Assembly: GCA_030612705.1 (NCBI GenBank)
Contig: JAUWNI010000005.1
Span: 1 to 64,000 of the forward strand
Origin: Phycisphaerae bacterium
GTDB taxonomy: Bacteria > Planctomycetota > Phycisphaerae > UBA1845 > Fen-1342
Reading direction: 5' to 3'
DNA: 64,000 nucleotides
Shown one piece after another: positions 7,397-16,904 of this stretch. Position 1 is the first letter of the stretch. Every line of letters starts with the position of its first letter. Below the pieces are notes generated by a model. It searched no databases. It saw only the letters and a program-made list of their open reading frames with translations, and had not been told where the DNA came from. The position numbers were made by a program, and so were the translations under genes.

Positions 7397-9670
7397 TTAG
7401 AAAAACCGCCCGATGTCCTGAATGGTTACATATAGCCCGATCAGGATGATTGCCGCCAGGCCCACCATTGTGCTGATCATCTGCGTTTTGAGGCTGAGCG
7501 GCTTGCCTTTGATCTTCTCAATGATCAGGAAGACCATCAGCCCCCCGTCCATCACCGGCATCGGCAGGAAGTTGATCACCGCCAGGTTCACCGACAGAAA
7601 CGCCAGGAAGTACAGTAAATCACCGGTCCCCATCTTCGCACGTTCGATCGCCATGTTGAAGATGCCGACCGGGCCGGCGACGTTCTGCGTACTCATGTCG
7701 CGGTTGGCCAGCTTGGTCAGGAAGGTGTAAACCTGCCAGATCTGGCTGAACAGGTAGTTCGTACCCATCTTCACGGCGGTGTACGGGTTCCCATCGGCGG
7801 AGACCATCTCCTTTGCGAAGGAGAAGGCGGTCGAGTCGAACACGTACATGATCCGCATCTGCCACGGGTCTGCGTTGTCCTCTCGCACGGTGAACGGTAC
7901 TTCGATCGTCTCGGCGGTTATCGTCGGGCTGTACCTCACCGTCACCGTTTGGCCGATCTTTGATTTCAACAGCGCGTGCAACGCCAGCGGGTTGTTTGCC
8001 AACGCCCTCTCAAGCATCTGTCCGCTTGCTATCGGTTCCTTAACGCTTGTGCTCCCGTCGATTGCCCACACGACCGCGCCCGGCGGCAGTTTCAGCTCGT
8101 CTACCAAGCTGCTCGAAATATCAACCGTGCCGGCGACCTCGTCGACCCCGCTGCGGTAACGCACATCCACCGTGCGCCCCGCCGCCGCCTTGAGCACTTC
8201 CACCACGTCAAACCAGTTCGAGACCGGCTGCCCGTCGATCGACAGCAAGAGCGCCCCGCGCGGCATGTTCAGCGCGGCGAACGGGGTGTCCGGCACCACG
8301 TCCGCTACTATCACCTTGTTTTCTTCGCCACGCCCGGAGAACGAAATCCCGACCTCCGCCCGGGTCTTGCGGAACATATTGAACGGTCGCTTCGGCGTTA
8401 CGATCAGTTCGGTCTCTTTCCCGTCGCGCTCCACTAGCACGCGCGTCGGTTTGCCCACGTGTGCCTGGATGTTCTCCGTGATTTCGTTGTACGTCGGATT
8501 CAGAACGGTTCCCCACGAGACGATAATGTCACCCCGTTTGAATCCGGCTTTTTCCGCGGGTTTGCCGGGCGTCACCGCCCCTACGCCGCGCCGAGGATGC
8601 AGGCCGAGCAGATGGCGGTTATCGACCTTGCCGCGCTCGCGCTCGGCCAGCGGGTTCGCGGGCGCGATACTCAGCATGGCTCGCTGATAGCAGTCCACCG
8701 TCTCGAACTTGTCCGGATCTCGCTCGTCCGGCCGTCGCACGGTGAACTTCAGCACACGCCCCCGGCTGCATTGAAAAATCTTATGAATATCGAGTGCGTC
8801 CTTGACCGGCCGGCCGTCGATGTGCGTAACGACGTCGCCTTTTCGCAGATTCGGCAGATCGCCGACCTGATCGCCGTCGACCTGGAGTTCGGTGGTCAGG
8901 ACGGGATCGATATTGATGATTCGGATATTGGTCCGGGAGTCCCTGGCGGTCTCGACCACGATCTCCTCGTCGAGGACTTTTCCGTCGCGCTCGATCTTGA
9001 ACCGCACGATCCCGTTGGACAATGCCGCCGCCATCCGGATGTCCATAAAGGAGTCAATCTCGCGGCCGTTGGTCTCCAGCACGCGATCACCCGGGAACAG
9101 CTTGCCCTGGGCCGGACTGTCCGGATGGACCATGCCGATCACCGGCGACAACATCTGCTTGCCGACCAGGAAGACCGCCATCAGCAGCAGCGCCGCGAAC
9201 AGCAGGTTGAAGACTACTCCGGCCGATACGACAATCATCCGGTGTCCGACGGGCCGGCTGGTGAACGCCCGCGGATCGTTGCTCAGCGAGACCTCCCCGG
9301 TTTCCTCGTTGATGATCACGTCGTCCTGCCCGAGCATCTTGACGTAGCCGCCGATCGGCAAAACCTTGAAGCAGTAATCGGTCTCGCCGTAGTTCTTCTG
9401 CGCGAGCTCATCGGCGCTGTAATCCGGGCGGTTGCCGAACGTCAACCCTTCGCCCCCGCGAAAGCCGAACAGCCGCGTGCCGAAGCCGACCGAGAAGCGG
9501 TCGACCCGGATGCCGACCCATTTGGCCATCAGGAAGTGCCCCAGTTCGTGCACGAAGATGATGACCGAGAACCCGATCAGCACCTTGATGAACATCAACG
9601 TGTTATAGAGCCAGCCCGGCATCGTCCCCGCGGCCAGCAGCGCATCACTAACGTCTAACGACGACAACAT
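7397..9670 (-). CDS. rseP: Site-2 zinc metalloprotease, RseP-like, with several PDZ domains
   Basis: Intramembrane protease that would cleave anti-sigma factors or other single-pass proteins within the membrane. The zinc motif HELGH is at 41-45 in the first membrane helix, and the second active-site motif NFLPMPVMDGG lies near residue 700, so the catalytic halves are at the two ends as in RseP. At 757 residues it is far longer than the usual ~450. The extra length is periplasmic and holds four PDZ-like units (near HPDSPAQGKLFPGD, LPNLRKGDVVTHIDG, GKPAEKAGFKRGD and DTPFAALNMPRGA). It follows dxr with a 16-base overlap, a conserved pairing. Which sigma/anti-sigma pair it serves is not shown. 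Confidence 0.88.
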   Translation of the reverse strand: MLSSLDVSDALLAAGTMPGWLYNTLMFIKVLIGFSVIIFVHELGHFLMAKWVGIRVDRFSVGFGTRLFGFRGGEGLTFGNRPDYSADELAQKNYGETDYCFKVLPIGGYVKMLGQDDVIINEETGEVSLSNDPRAFTSRPVGHRMIVVSAGVVFNLLFAALLLMAVFLVGKQMLSPVIGMVHPDSPAQGKLFPGDRVLETNGREIDSFMDIRMAAALSNGIVRFKIERDGKVLDEEIVVETARDSRTNIRIINIDPVLTTELQVDGDQVGDLPNLRKGDVVTHIDGRPVKDALDIHKIFQCSRGRVLKFTVRRPDERDPDKFETVDCYQRAMLSIAPANPLAERERGKVDNRHLLGLHPRRGVGAVTPGKPAEKAGFKRGDIIVSWGTVLNPTYNEITENIQAHVGKPTRVLVERDGKETELIVTPKRPFNMFRKTRAEVGISFSGRGEENKVIVADVVPDTPFAALNMPRGALLLSIDGQPVSNWFDVVEVLKAAAGRTVDVRYRSGVDEVAGTVDISSSLVDELKLPPGAVVWAIDGSTSVKEPIASGQMLERALANNPLALHALLKSKIGQTVTVRYSPTITAETIEVPFTVREDNADPWQMRIMYVFDSTAFSFAKEMVSADGNPYTAVKMGTNYLFSQIWQVYTFLTKLANRDMSTQNVAGPVGIFNMAIERAKMGTGDLLYFLAFLSVNLAVINFLPMPVMDGGLMVFLIIEKIKGKPLSLKTQMISTMVGLAAIILIGLYVTIQDIGRFF

Positions 9671-10806
9671 GCATTAACCTCTTGCCGGGCCCACGCGTCG
9701 CTCTCCAACAACTCGTCCAGCGTGGGCTGTTCGATCAGGCGGTGCCGCCGGCAAACCTCCTCGGTCACCGCGGCGATCTCGCCAAAACGTATCTGTTCAC
9801 CGCGAAATCGTTCGACGGCCGCCTCGTTGGCGGCGTTCAACACCGCCCCGCTACTGCCCCCACGACGCGCCGCCTCATACCCCAGCCGCAGCGCCGGAAA
9901 TTTCTCAAAGTCCGGCAACTCAAAGTTCAACGAGCCGATCTCGTCCCATCGCAGCGGCTCGGCCAGTCCCGGGACCCGCCGCGGGAACGTTATAGCATAT
10001 TGGATCGGCGTCTTCATGTCAGGTGGTCCGAGCTGCGCGATTACCGATCCGTCGCAATACTCCACCAGCGCGTGAACGATCGACTCCGGGTGCACCAGCA
10101 CGTCGACCTGCTCCGGCCCAACATCGAACAGCCAGACCGCCTCGATCACCTCCAGGGCCTTGTTCATCATCGTGGCGCTGTCGATCGTGATCTTCGGACC
10201 CATTTCCCAGGTTGGGTGTTGCAACGCTTCGGCGAGCGTGGCCTGCTCGATTCGATCCGCGCTCCAGGTCCGAAACGGCCCGCCCGAGGCGGTCAGGTAA
10301 ATCTTCCGAACCTCTTCTCGCCGCCCGCTTTGCAACGCCTGGAACACCGCCGAGTGCTCGCTGTCAACCGGGATCAGCCGACCGCCGCGCTCGCGTGCCA
10401 GCGGCAAGATCAGCGAGCCGGCGATTACGAGCGACTCTTTGTTGGCCAGGGCGATGTCCATTCCGCGTTCGGCGGCCGCCAAGGTCGCCGGCAACCCGGC
10501 CGCCCCCACGATTGCCGACAGAACCAGGTTGGCCTCGCTCTCGGCCACCAATTCGGCCACGCCTGCCGTTCCAGCGAATACCTTTGTTCCGCTCGGGCAA
10601 TCCCGCTTCAGTCCATCGTAACCGCTCTCGGCCCCGATCGCGACCTGCTCGACGCCGAACCGGGCGGTCTGTTGGGCCAGGAGTCGCCAATTGTTCCCCG
10701 CCGCCAACCCGACGATTTCGACTTCATCCCCCAGCGCATTGATGACCTCAAGCGCGGCCTTCCCGATCGACCCGGTTGATCCCAGGATAATGATTCGCTT
10801 CCGCAT
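9655..10806 (-). CDS. dxr: 1-deoxy-D-xylulose 5-phosphate reductoisomerase
   Basis: Second enzyme of the MEP isoprenoid pathway, converting DXP to MEP with NADPH. The chosen start MRKRIIILGSTGSIG gives 383 residues, normal for the family, and puts the NADPH loop GSTGSIG at 9-15. An upstream extension of 16 residues is unlikely to be translated. Other visible signatures are ALANKESLVIAG, the metal-binding VDSEHSAVFQ (Asp and Glu ligands) and KxLEVIEA with a Met-rich stretch just before it (TIDSATMMNKALEVIEA). It overlaps rseP by 16 bases, so translation is probably coupled. Confidence 0.95.
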   Translation of the reverse strand: MRKRIIILGSTGSIGKAALEVINALGDEVEIVGLAAGNNWRLLAQQTARFGVEQVAIGAESGYDGLKRDCPSGTKVFAGTAGVAELVAESEANLVLSAIVGAAGLPATLAAAERGMDIALANKESLVIAGSLILPLARERGGRLIPVDSEHSAVFQALQSGRREEVRKIYLTASGGPFRTWSADRIEQATLAEALQHPTWEMGPKITIDSATMMNKALEVIEAVWLFDVGPEQVDVLVHPESIVHALVEYCDGSVIAQLGPPDMKTPIQYAITFPRRVPGLAEPLRWDEIGSLNFELPDFEKFPALRLGYEAARRGGSSGAVLNAANEAAVERFRGEQIRFGEIAAVTEEVCRRHRLIEQPTLDELLESDAWARQEVNACCRR

Positions 10807-11338
10807 GTTCACACTATATATTCGCGCCGCCCCGATGTGTATTTCGCACAACACAAATAACGCCGATAACGCAAATCTCCAACGGGCGGCAGGGGCGAGC
10901 CCGGGGTAAGCCCGGGGTAAGCGTCATTTGCATGGGTACGCTGTCATTCCGAGAAGCGTAGCGCCATTGTCATTCCGAGAAGCGCAGCGCCGAGGAATCT
11001 AGCCCCGAGTCGGATTCCGGCTAGTGCTCTGTGACGCGTGGAATAATGGATAACGCGAAGGGTGGCCCACCTCTTTAGAGGTGGGGGACACAAATAGGGC
11101 CTCGATTCGCGTCCCCCACGGCTAAAGCCATGGGCCACCCATCCGCGGAAGAGCCGCGGGCTTCAGCCCGCACGGTCCTTCGGGAAAGGTAGATTCTACT
11201 CCCCGTGGCGCCGCGCGGACTGAAGTCCGCGGCTCCTCATGTTGAACCCATCAATTGATGGCACCCGGCGCTACTGTCATTCAGACACCACCCACTTTCG
11301 TGACGATCGCCCGTGCGGCGGTGGACCGAGCCATTTTA
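10807..11338. repeat. Intergenic mosaic of dispersed repeats
   Basis: No supported gene. It contains GTCATTCCGAGAAGCGCAGC with the paired GAGTCGGATTCCGGCTAG (about 10968-11027), seen again inverted near 29055-29125 and degraded near 53700-53780. It also has a GGGTGGCCCACCTCTTTAGA...AGCCATGGGCCACCC inverted pair (about 11061-11140; partner copy near 14965-14998), and two opposing REP palindromes: GAAGAGCCGCGGGCTTCAGC at 11148 onward and GCGGACTGAAGTCCGCGGCT at about 11215-11234. The last family is the one that flanks the transposase inside purH. Confidence 0.65.
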
Positions 11339-11368
11339 TTGACCGGGGTTGTTCGAGGTTCGTAGAAT
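11339..11368 (+). promoter_or_regulatory. Candidate sigma-70 promoter for the ABC operon
   Basis: TTGACC at 11339-11344 and TAGAAT at 11363-11368 are separated by 18 bases, close to the housekeeping consensus, and sit 43 bases before the ATG at 11411. There is no experimental support. Confidence 0.45.
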
Positions 11369-11410
11369 GGGGTGGCGAGCGTTGGTATTCGCAATGATGA
11401 GTAACCGGGC

Positions 11411-12247
11411 ATGATTAACCGCTGGATTGGGATCGCGACGCTGGTATTGATGCTGGGCGTCAACGCGGCGTTGATGATGCGGGATGTGTTACCGGATTGG
11501 ATGGCCGGTGAGCCACCGGTGTCGCGGGCACTGCAACTCGAGTCGGGGGGCGAAAGTCACATACAGCTCGGGATTTACGATCAACAGGGGCATTGCATCG
11601 GATATTCCTGGACCTATAGCAGTCGAAGTGGGGATCTGATCTCGGTTCGACACCGGACCGTGATTGAGTCCCTCAGTTTGCCGCTCGATACGGAAATTCG
11701 GGCGATACGGATCGATACGAATCTGAACTACCTCCGGCACAGAGGCTTGGACGAGCTGCGTGTGTGTGTTTTCGGGCTTGGTATACGGATTCGGCTGGAA
11801 GGAGAATTTTTTCCGCCTAACGATTTCCCGTGCAGGTGGCAGGTTGGCTCGCGGCGGGGTGAGTTTTTACTGCCGGGGGAGGCAACGCGGGCACTCGGGG
11901 ACATGATTCGGCCGTTTGAAAGCCTGACGGGGTTATCGGTCGGTCAGAGTTGGCGGGTTGAGCTGCTGAATCCGCTGTCCGGAGTCATTCCCGACTGGGG
12001 GACGCGGAACATGATGACGGACGGGCTGCTCGTCCGCGTGACGGGGATCGAGGAGATCGAGCATCGCGGAGCGGTGGTTGAGGCTTTTGTGATCGAGGCG
12101 GAGCGGCTGCGCGCGTGGGTGAGCCGGGAAGGCCGCGTGATTCGGCAGGAGTTTGAATTGCCGCTCGTCGGGAAGCTGACGCTGGTGGACGAACCGTACG
12201 ACGATGAGCTGCGTCAGCGGGTGCTGCACGAAGTCCCGGCGAGGTAG
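11411..12247 (+). CDS. Membrane-anchored protein of unknown function, first gene of an ABC operon
   Basis: 278 residues: one N-terminal hydrophobic helix (about 5-24, WIGIATLVLMLGVNAALMM), then a soluble beta-rich region with many charged residues and no recognised motif. It is followed at 19 bases by an ABC ATPase and then a permease on the same strand, and has a promoter candidate just upstream, so it is probably the first gene of that operon. The topology suggests an extracytoplasmic domain that could present or receive a substrate for the transporter. I do not recognise the family, and that role is only inferred from position. Confidence 0.65.
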   Translation: MINRWIGIATLVLMLGVNAALMMRDVLPDWMAGEPPVSRALQLESGGESHIQLGIYDQQGHCIGYSWTYSSRSGDLISVRHRTVIESLSLPLDTEIRAIRIDTNLNYLRHRGLDELRVCVFGLGIRIRLEGEFFPPNDFPCRWQVGSRRGEFLLPGEATRALGDMIRPFESLTGLSVGQSWRVELLNPLSGVIPDWGTRNMMTDGLLVRVTGIEEIEHRGAVVEAFVIEAERLRAWVSREGRVIRQEFELPLVGKLTLVDEPYDDELRQRVLHEVPAR

Positions 12248-12266
12248 AGAAACGAGACGCGAACGA

Positions 12267-13082
12267 ATGCGTAAGGCAAGAATACAATCCGAGCAGGTCA
12301 ACGCCGGCAAGCCCGCGAGCCACGACGCGAGCGTGTGCCTGAGCAACGTCTCCAAAAGCTACGGCGACAAGCCGGCGGTGATCGAGTTGTCGCTGGAGCT
12401 TTATGGCGGCGAGATTTTCGCGTTTCTGGGGCCGAACGGGGCGGGCAAAACCACCACGCTGAAGATCACGACGGGGCTGCTGCGGGCCGACGCCGGCAGG
12501 GTCTGGGTCTGCGGCGAGGACATGTCGCGGCGTGGTCGGCGGGCGAAACAGCAGATTGCCTACGTGCCGGATCAGCCGTTTCTGTACGACAAGCTAACGG
12601 GTCGGGAGTTTATCCATTTCGCGCGGGATGTGTACGGGGTGCCGACGGAGGTGGGCGAGCAGCGGTTGGCCGAGTTGATCGAGCGATTGAATATGGATTC
12701 GTTTCTGGATCAGTTGGCCGAATCATACAGCCACGGGATGAAGCAGAAGGTGGCGTTGGCGGCGGCGATGATCCACGCGCCGCGGGTGCTGGTGGTGGAC
12801 GAGCCGATCGTCGGGCTCGATCCGCGAACGATCCGGGTAATCAAGACGATATTTCGGGAGATTGCCGACGGCGGGGGGACGGTCTTTATGTGTACGCACA
12901 CGCTCGACGTGGCCGAAGCGGTCGCGGATCGGATCGGGATCATCAACGCCGGTCGGCTGATCGCGCTGGGGACGCTCGAGGAGCTGCGCGGGATGGCATC
13001 GGCCGGCGGGAGTCTGGAGGATATTTTCCTGCATTTGACCGAAGAGGACGGCGACGGCGTGCCGGAACCGGGCGAGACATGA
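12267..13082 (+). CDS. ABC transporter ATP-binding protein (exporter type)
   Basis: A 271-residue nucleotide-binding subunit of an ABC-2 type system. Visible motifs are Walker A GPNGAGKTTT, the signature-like YSHGMKQKVALA (SHGMKQK in place of LSGGQ, as in CcmA-like exporters), Walker B VLVVDEPIVGLD and the switch histidine in CTHTLD. I chose MRKARIQSEQ as the start because the alternative 21 residues upstream overlap the previous gene and lack family character. The stop is 15 bases before the permease gene. The substrate is unknown. Confidence 0.88.
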   Translation: MRKARIQSEQVNAGKPASHDASVCLSNVSKSYGDKPAVIELSLELYGGEIFAFLGPNGAGKTTTLKITTGLLRADAGRVWVCGEDMSRRGRRAKQQIAYVPDQPFLYDKLTGREFIHFARDVYGVPTEVGEQRLAELIERLNMDSFLDQLAESYSHGMKQKVALAAAMIHAPRVLVVDEPIVGLDPRTIRVIKTIFREIADGGGTVFMCTHTLDVAEAVADRIGIINAGRLIALGTLEELRGMASAGGSLEDIFLHLTEEDGDGVPEPGET

Positions 13083-13097
13083 GCGCTGGAATGAGCC

Positions 13098-14801
13098 ATG
13101 AGTGATTCGGCGACCGTCGAGCGAATGCCCGGAGCCGGGCTGTGGCTGCTGGCACGCTGCCGCGCGGTACAGTTGCGTAATCTGGTTGACCAGCATCTGC
13201 GCGGCGCGCCGGGGCGGACGTTTTTCGTGCTGGTGCTGCTGGTGTTGATCTGGGCGGCGCTGTACCTGTTGCTGGCGCAGATTCTCAAGCACGTGCACAG
13301 TTGGGGGTTGGTGGGGGTCGTGGCCGATCAGCATCTGTTCGTGCATTTCTTTCTCGTACTGGCGGTGATGCTGACGTTTTCCAACGCGATACTGACGTTC
13401 GGCAGCTTGTATGGCCGCGAGGAGGCGGGCTTTCTGCTGGGGATGCCGTTGCGGGCACGCGAGGTCGTGGTGGTCAAGTGGTTCGAGGGGATCGCCTTGT
13501 CGAGTTGGTCGTTTCTGCTACTGGGTGTGCCGTTGATGCTGGCGATCGCACACAGCACGCCGGTGCAGTGGTATTACTACCCGCTGTTTTTGGGGCATTT
13601 CCTGGGGTTTGTCGCGATACCGGCGTGCCTCGGGCTGCTGGCGGCATGGACGGTGGCGATGTGGGCGCCGCGTCGGCCGCTGACAATCGTGATCGCGACG
13701 GGCTGTCTAGTGATTCTGACGGCGATTTACTGGCTCTCAAACATATCGGATAGCGCCCTGAAGTCGGAAGAGTGGCTACAGGTGGTCTTCAAGCAGATCG
13801 GCATAGTCAAACAGCCGCTATTGCCCAGCACCTGGACCGCCAAGGGTATCGTCAGCGCGATGCGGCAGGATGTCGGGCAGAGCCTGTTTTACCTGTTGGT
13901 CGTGCTCGGCAACGGCGCGTTTCTATCGTGGCTGACGGTGAACATTCTGGGGCGTTCGTGGCCGGAGGCCTATAGTCGAGCGCAGCGCGGGCGTTTGCAG
14001 CCGACGATTCGGCGGGGGTGGTTTACCAAGGTGGTGTGCTGGGGGCTGTTCTTCTACCTGCCGAAGAAGCTTTGGCTGGCGATGCTGAAGGACCTGCGGG
14101 GTTTCGCCCGGGACGCCAGACAATGGAGCCAGATGCTGATCATGTTCGGGCTGCTGGTGATCTACGTGCTGAACCTGCGGCGGATGCCGGTTGACTTGGA
14201 CAATCCGCAGTTCAAGGGGTTGGTGGCGTTTCTGAACCTGACCACGGTGAGCTTGATCCTGGCGACGTTCACGAGCCGGTTTGTTTATCCGCTGCTATCA
14301 TTGGAGAGCCAGCAGTTGTGGCTGATCGAGTTGTTGCCGATTCGACGCAGCACGTTACTGTTCGTGAAGTTTCTGTTTGCACTAACCGTGACGGGGTTGT
14401 CGGCGTGCGCGGTGATGGGTTTGGCGGTGAAGATGCTGGAATTGCCGACCGCGTACGCGTGGATGAACGTTTCGATTTGTCTCGGGATTTGCGTGGGATT
14501 GTCCGGGCTGTCGATCGGGTTGGGGGCGCGCTTCCCGGTGCTCAACAATCGGAATCCGGCCCGGATCGCGTCGGGGTTCGGCGGGACGCTGAATCTGATC
14601 GTGAGCATGGTTTTCGTCAGTCTGGAAATGGCCGGCGTGGGCTGGCTGACGTTCAACGAGATGTCGAAGTCGTTCATGTTTTCCAAGGCGCTTTCGCCGG
14701 GGGGGTGGCTGATGGTGGCGGGATTGTTGAGCGTGAGTATGTTGGTCGGCGCCGGGGCGCTGTGGATCGGCGCGCGGCACTTCGAGCGGCTGGAAACCTA
14801 G
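13098..14801 (+). CDS. Putative ABC transporter permease
   Basis: A 567-residue polytopic membrane protein with about a dozen hydrophobic helices, beginning around residue 40 (TFFVLVLLVLIWAALYLLLA). Two halves of similar length are separated by a basic cytoplasmic loop near residues 300-340. There is no ATP-binding motif. It starts 15 bases after the ATPase gene and is its likely membrane partner. The two-half layout resembles large ABC-2 type exporter permeases, but no diagnostic motif could be fixed, so substrate and direction are unknown. Confidence 0.72.
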   Translation: MSDSATVERMPGAGLWLLARCRAVQLRNLVDQHLRGAPGRTFFVLVLLVLIWAALYLLLAQILKHVHSWGLVGVVADQHLFVHFFLVLAVMLTFSNAILTFGSLYGREEAGFLLGMPLRAREVVVVKWFEGIALSSWSFLLLGVPLMLAIAHSTPVQWYYYPLFLGHFLGFVAIPACLGLLAAWTVAMWAPRRPLTIVIATGCLVILTAIYWLSNISDSALKSEEWLQVVFKQIGIVKQPLLPSTWTAKGIVSAMRQDVGQSLFYLLVVLGNGAFLSWLTVNILGRSWPEAYSRAQRGRLQPTIRRGWFTKVVCWGLFFYLPKKLWLAMLKDLRGFARDARQWSQMLIMFGLLVIYVLNLRRMPVDLDNPQFKGLVAFLNLTTVSLILATFTSRFVYPLLSLESQQLWLIELLPIRRSTLLFVKFLFALTVTGLSACAVMGLAVKMLELPTAYAWMNVSICLGICVGLSGLSIGLGARFPVLNNRNPARIASGFGGTLNLIVSMVFVSLEMAGVGWLTFNEMSKSFMFSKALSPGGWLMVAGLLSVSMLVGAGALWIGARHFERLET

Positions 14802-15140
14802 TGCTTTGTCTAGGTTAATTTGATGTGTAGTACTTCTTTCGAGGCCGTGATAATACTTAAAGAGGGCAACAATACTCGAGGAGCCGCGGACTTCAGTCCG
14901 CGCGGTCCTTCGGGAAGGGTAAATTCTACTCCCCGCGGCGCCGCGCGAAATGATGGATAATACAAAGGGTGGCCCACCTCTTTAGCTGTGGGCCACCCAC
15001 CTAGGTTAATATGATGTGTCGTGATTCTTTCGGGGCCGTGATAGTAGTTAAAAGAGCAACGATACTCGAAGGACCGGGCGGACTGAAGTCCGCGGCTCCT
15101 CGGGGTGAACCCATCAAAGCAACACTGATGGAGCACTAGG
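14802..15140. repeat. Two copies of a ~140-bp composite repeat
   Basis: Copy 1 (about 14803-14942) begins CTAGGTTAATTTGATGTG (14813 onward), continues through GCCGTGATAATACTTAAAGA and a REP palindrome (GAGGAGCCGCGGACTTCAGT, from 14879), and ends TTCTACTCCCCGCGGCG. Copy 2 (about 14999-15100) starts CACCTAGGTTAATATGATG and carries the REP in the opposite orientation. A GGTGGCCCACCTCTTTAGCT hairpin lies between them. A third copy, inverted, is at 28781-28922. No gene is visible. Confidence 0.65.
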
Positions 15141-16823
15141 ATGACCTCAAGCCGGGGAGCACGGGAGTCGGCCGAAGCCGCGCTCGGAAGTACGCAAGTC
15201 GGTGCGTGGGCTAATCGCTTGGCGTGTGTCCTGCTGGTGGTTCTGCTGGGTGGGATTTATCTGGCGACGCTTTATCCGGGGGTGCGGGCCGGCGATTCGG
15301 CCGAGTTGCAGTGGATGTGCGCCCTGCTCGGCGTTTGCCATCCGCCGGGCTATGCGCTGGAGGTGGTGGTCGGCAAATTGTTCAGCGTGTTGCCGATCGG
15401 GTCGTGCGTCGCGTGGCGGATCAATTTCATGCAGGCGGTGTGCGGGGTTGTCGGGTGCCTGGCGTTGTACGGGGCGCTGCGACGGCTGACCGGGCAGATT
15501 CCGCCGGGGCTCGTCGCCGCCATGACGCTGGCGTTCAGCACGATCTACTGGAGGCACGGCACGGCGGCGGAGGTGTATGTTTTTTACAGCATGTTTCTGC
15601 TGTTGGGGGTTTACACGGCGGTCAGGTTTCTGACGAGTGACAAGGCGGGTTGGTTTTTTCTGACGGCGCTGCTGTTGGGGATCTGTGTCGGCGGGCGTCC
15701 GTCGGAAGTGTTGATCCTGCCGGCGCTGGCGGGGTTGTGGCTGGGGTTTCATGGGCGGGTGCGTCTGAGTTTGGGACGAATAGCCGCGGCTGTGCTCGTG
15801 GGGGTGTTGCCGTTTGTTTTCTCGGTTTGTTTTTACATGGTGCGGGAGAATCCGGCGCTGTTGCACGCGCGTGATGATGCGCTGCGTGACGAGATTCTGG
15901 AGGTTGGGACGCCGTTTCCGGAGCTGCCATTTTCGCGGCGGCTGCGTGAGGCGATTTTGTACAGCGTGGGTTTGAAAGGGGCGGGTCGGGAGGATTTCAC
16001 CGCGTTTACATGGGAGCGCGTGGGGTGGGACCTGAACAAGTACGCGTGGCTGTTGAGCGGCAGGGGGGCATTCGGCGACCGGTTCTCAGAGGTTGACACG
16101 CGTAATGATCCGGTGGTCGCGTTTCGGCAGCGCGAGCAGGGGCGGGGAACGAGCATCAGCGCGATCGGGGTGTTGCTGGCATTGGTCGGGATTACGCGCT
16201 GGCGGCGGCAACGCGGCGCGGTGTTGTTGGGGGTGTGGTTGTTTGTCGGCAATCTGATTTTCTATCTGTACATGCACCCGGTGGATAATCTGCATTTCAC
16301 GATTCCGGGTTTGGCCGGGTTGGCGGTGTTGATCGGGTTGGGCGTTTCCACTCGACCAGCAGAGTCCGCCGTGCGGAACAAGCCAAGAAGCAAAGCTCTC
16401 GTCTATCAGGCAGCATGTTTCATAGTCCCGGTGTTTTTGCTGGTTGGCAATTACGGAGTGGTTGATTCACGAACGCCAGAGGTGCGGGAGCATTTGGCGC
16501 TTGGGGCGTTGATAAAGAAGACACCGTTGCCGGACAAGCCGGCGATCATTGCGATGTATTCGCGCGCGCAGACGTTGCGGTGTTTGTATTGGGTGGATGC
16601 CGGGCGGACGGACGTGCGTGTCTTGATCTTTCGCGAGCGGTTTGGGCGGGAAGAGTTGCAGCGGATGGTCACGGGTCTTCGCGCTGGGGGATACACGGTA
16701 TTGTTCGGCACGGAAGCGATCAGCCAGGAAGAGACGAAGCGCATGCTCGCCCGGTGGACGCCGCGGGAGTTGATCGATGTGGGGTTGTTTCGGGTGTTTC
16801 CGCCGGGGGCTGGGCAGCGGTAA
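15141..16823 (+). CDS. DUF2723-like polytopic membrane protein (possible glycosyltransferase)
   Basis: A 560-residue protein with about 10-12 membrane helices. Near the N-terminus is the DUF2723 signature: a short loop GVRAGDSAELQW after the first helix, followed by GVCHPPGYALE, resembling the acidic-loop active site of GT-C/PMT-type glycosyltransferases. A further loop (WRHGTAAEVYVFYS) fits the same fold. Family relatives are thought to transfer sugars from lipid carriers, and a C-terminal extracytoplasmic domain of ~130 residues is present. It is a single gene between repeat-rich stretches. Enzymatic role is inferred from the family only. Confidence 0.75.
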   Translation: MTSSRGARESAEAALGSTQVGAWANRLACVLLVVLLGGIYLATLYPGVRAGDSAELQWMCALLGVCHPPGYALEVVVGKLFSVLPIGSCVAWRINFMQAVCGVVGCLALYGALRRLTGQIPPGLVAAMTLAFSTIYWRHGTAAEVYVFYSMFLLLGVYTAVRFLTSDKAGWFFLTALLLGICVGGRPSEVLILPALAGLWLGFHGRVRLSLGRIAAAVLVGVLPFVFSVCFYMVRENPALLHARDDALRDEILEVGTPFPELPFSRRLREAILYSVGLKGAGREDFTAFTWERVGWDLNKYAWLLSGRGAFGDRFSEVDTRNDPVVAFRQREQGRGTSISAIGVLLALVGITRWRRQRGAVLLGVWLFVGNLIFYLYMHPVDNLHFTIPGLAGLAVLIGLGVSTRPAESAVRNKPRSKALVYQAACFIVPVFLLVGNYGVVDSRTPEVREHLALGALIKKTPLPDKPAIIAMYSRAQTLRCLYWVDAGRTDVRVLIFRERFGREELQRMVTGLRAGGYTVLFGTEAISQEETKRMLARWTPRELIDVGLFRVFPPGAGQR

Positions 16824-16837
16824 CGGTTGGCGAGAAG

Positions 16838-16904
16838 CACGGGCAAGGACCGCGGCAAGGTTGTCTCTCTAATCGGGGACGTATTGGCGCGGTCCTTGCC
16901 CGTG
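16838..16904. repeat. Perfect 17-bp inverted repeat
   Basis: CACGGGCAAGGACCGCG at 16838-16854 is the exact reverse complement of 16888-16904, with a 33-base spacer. It lies 15 bases beyond the DUF2723-like gene stop. A related smaller palindrome (CACGGACAAGC...GCTTGTCCGTG) lies near 28967-28995. There is no U-run, so it is more likely a dispersed palindrome than an intrinsic terminator. Confidence 0.6.

Noticed and set aside
10807-11410. tRNA or small RNA gene
   Set aside because: The palindromes here match dispersed repeat families found elsewhere; no cloverleaf or T-loop pattern was seen.
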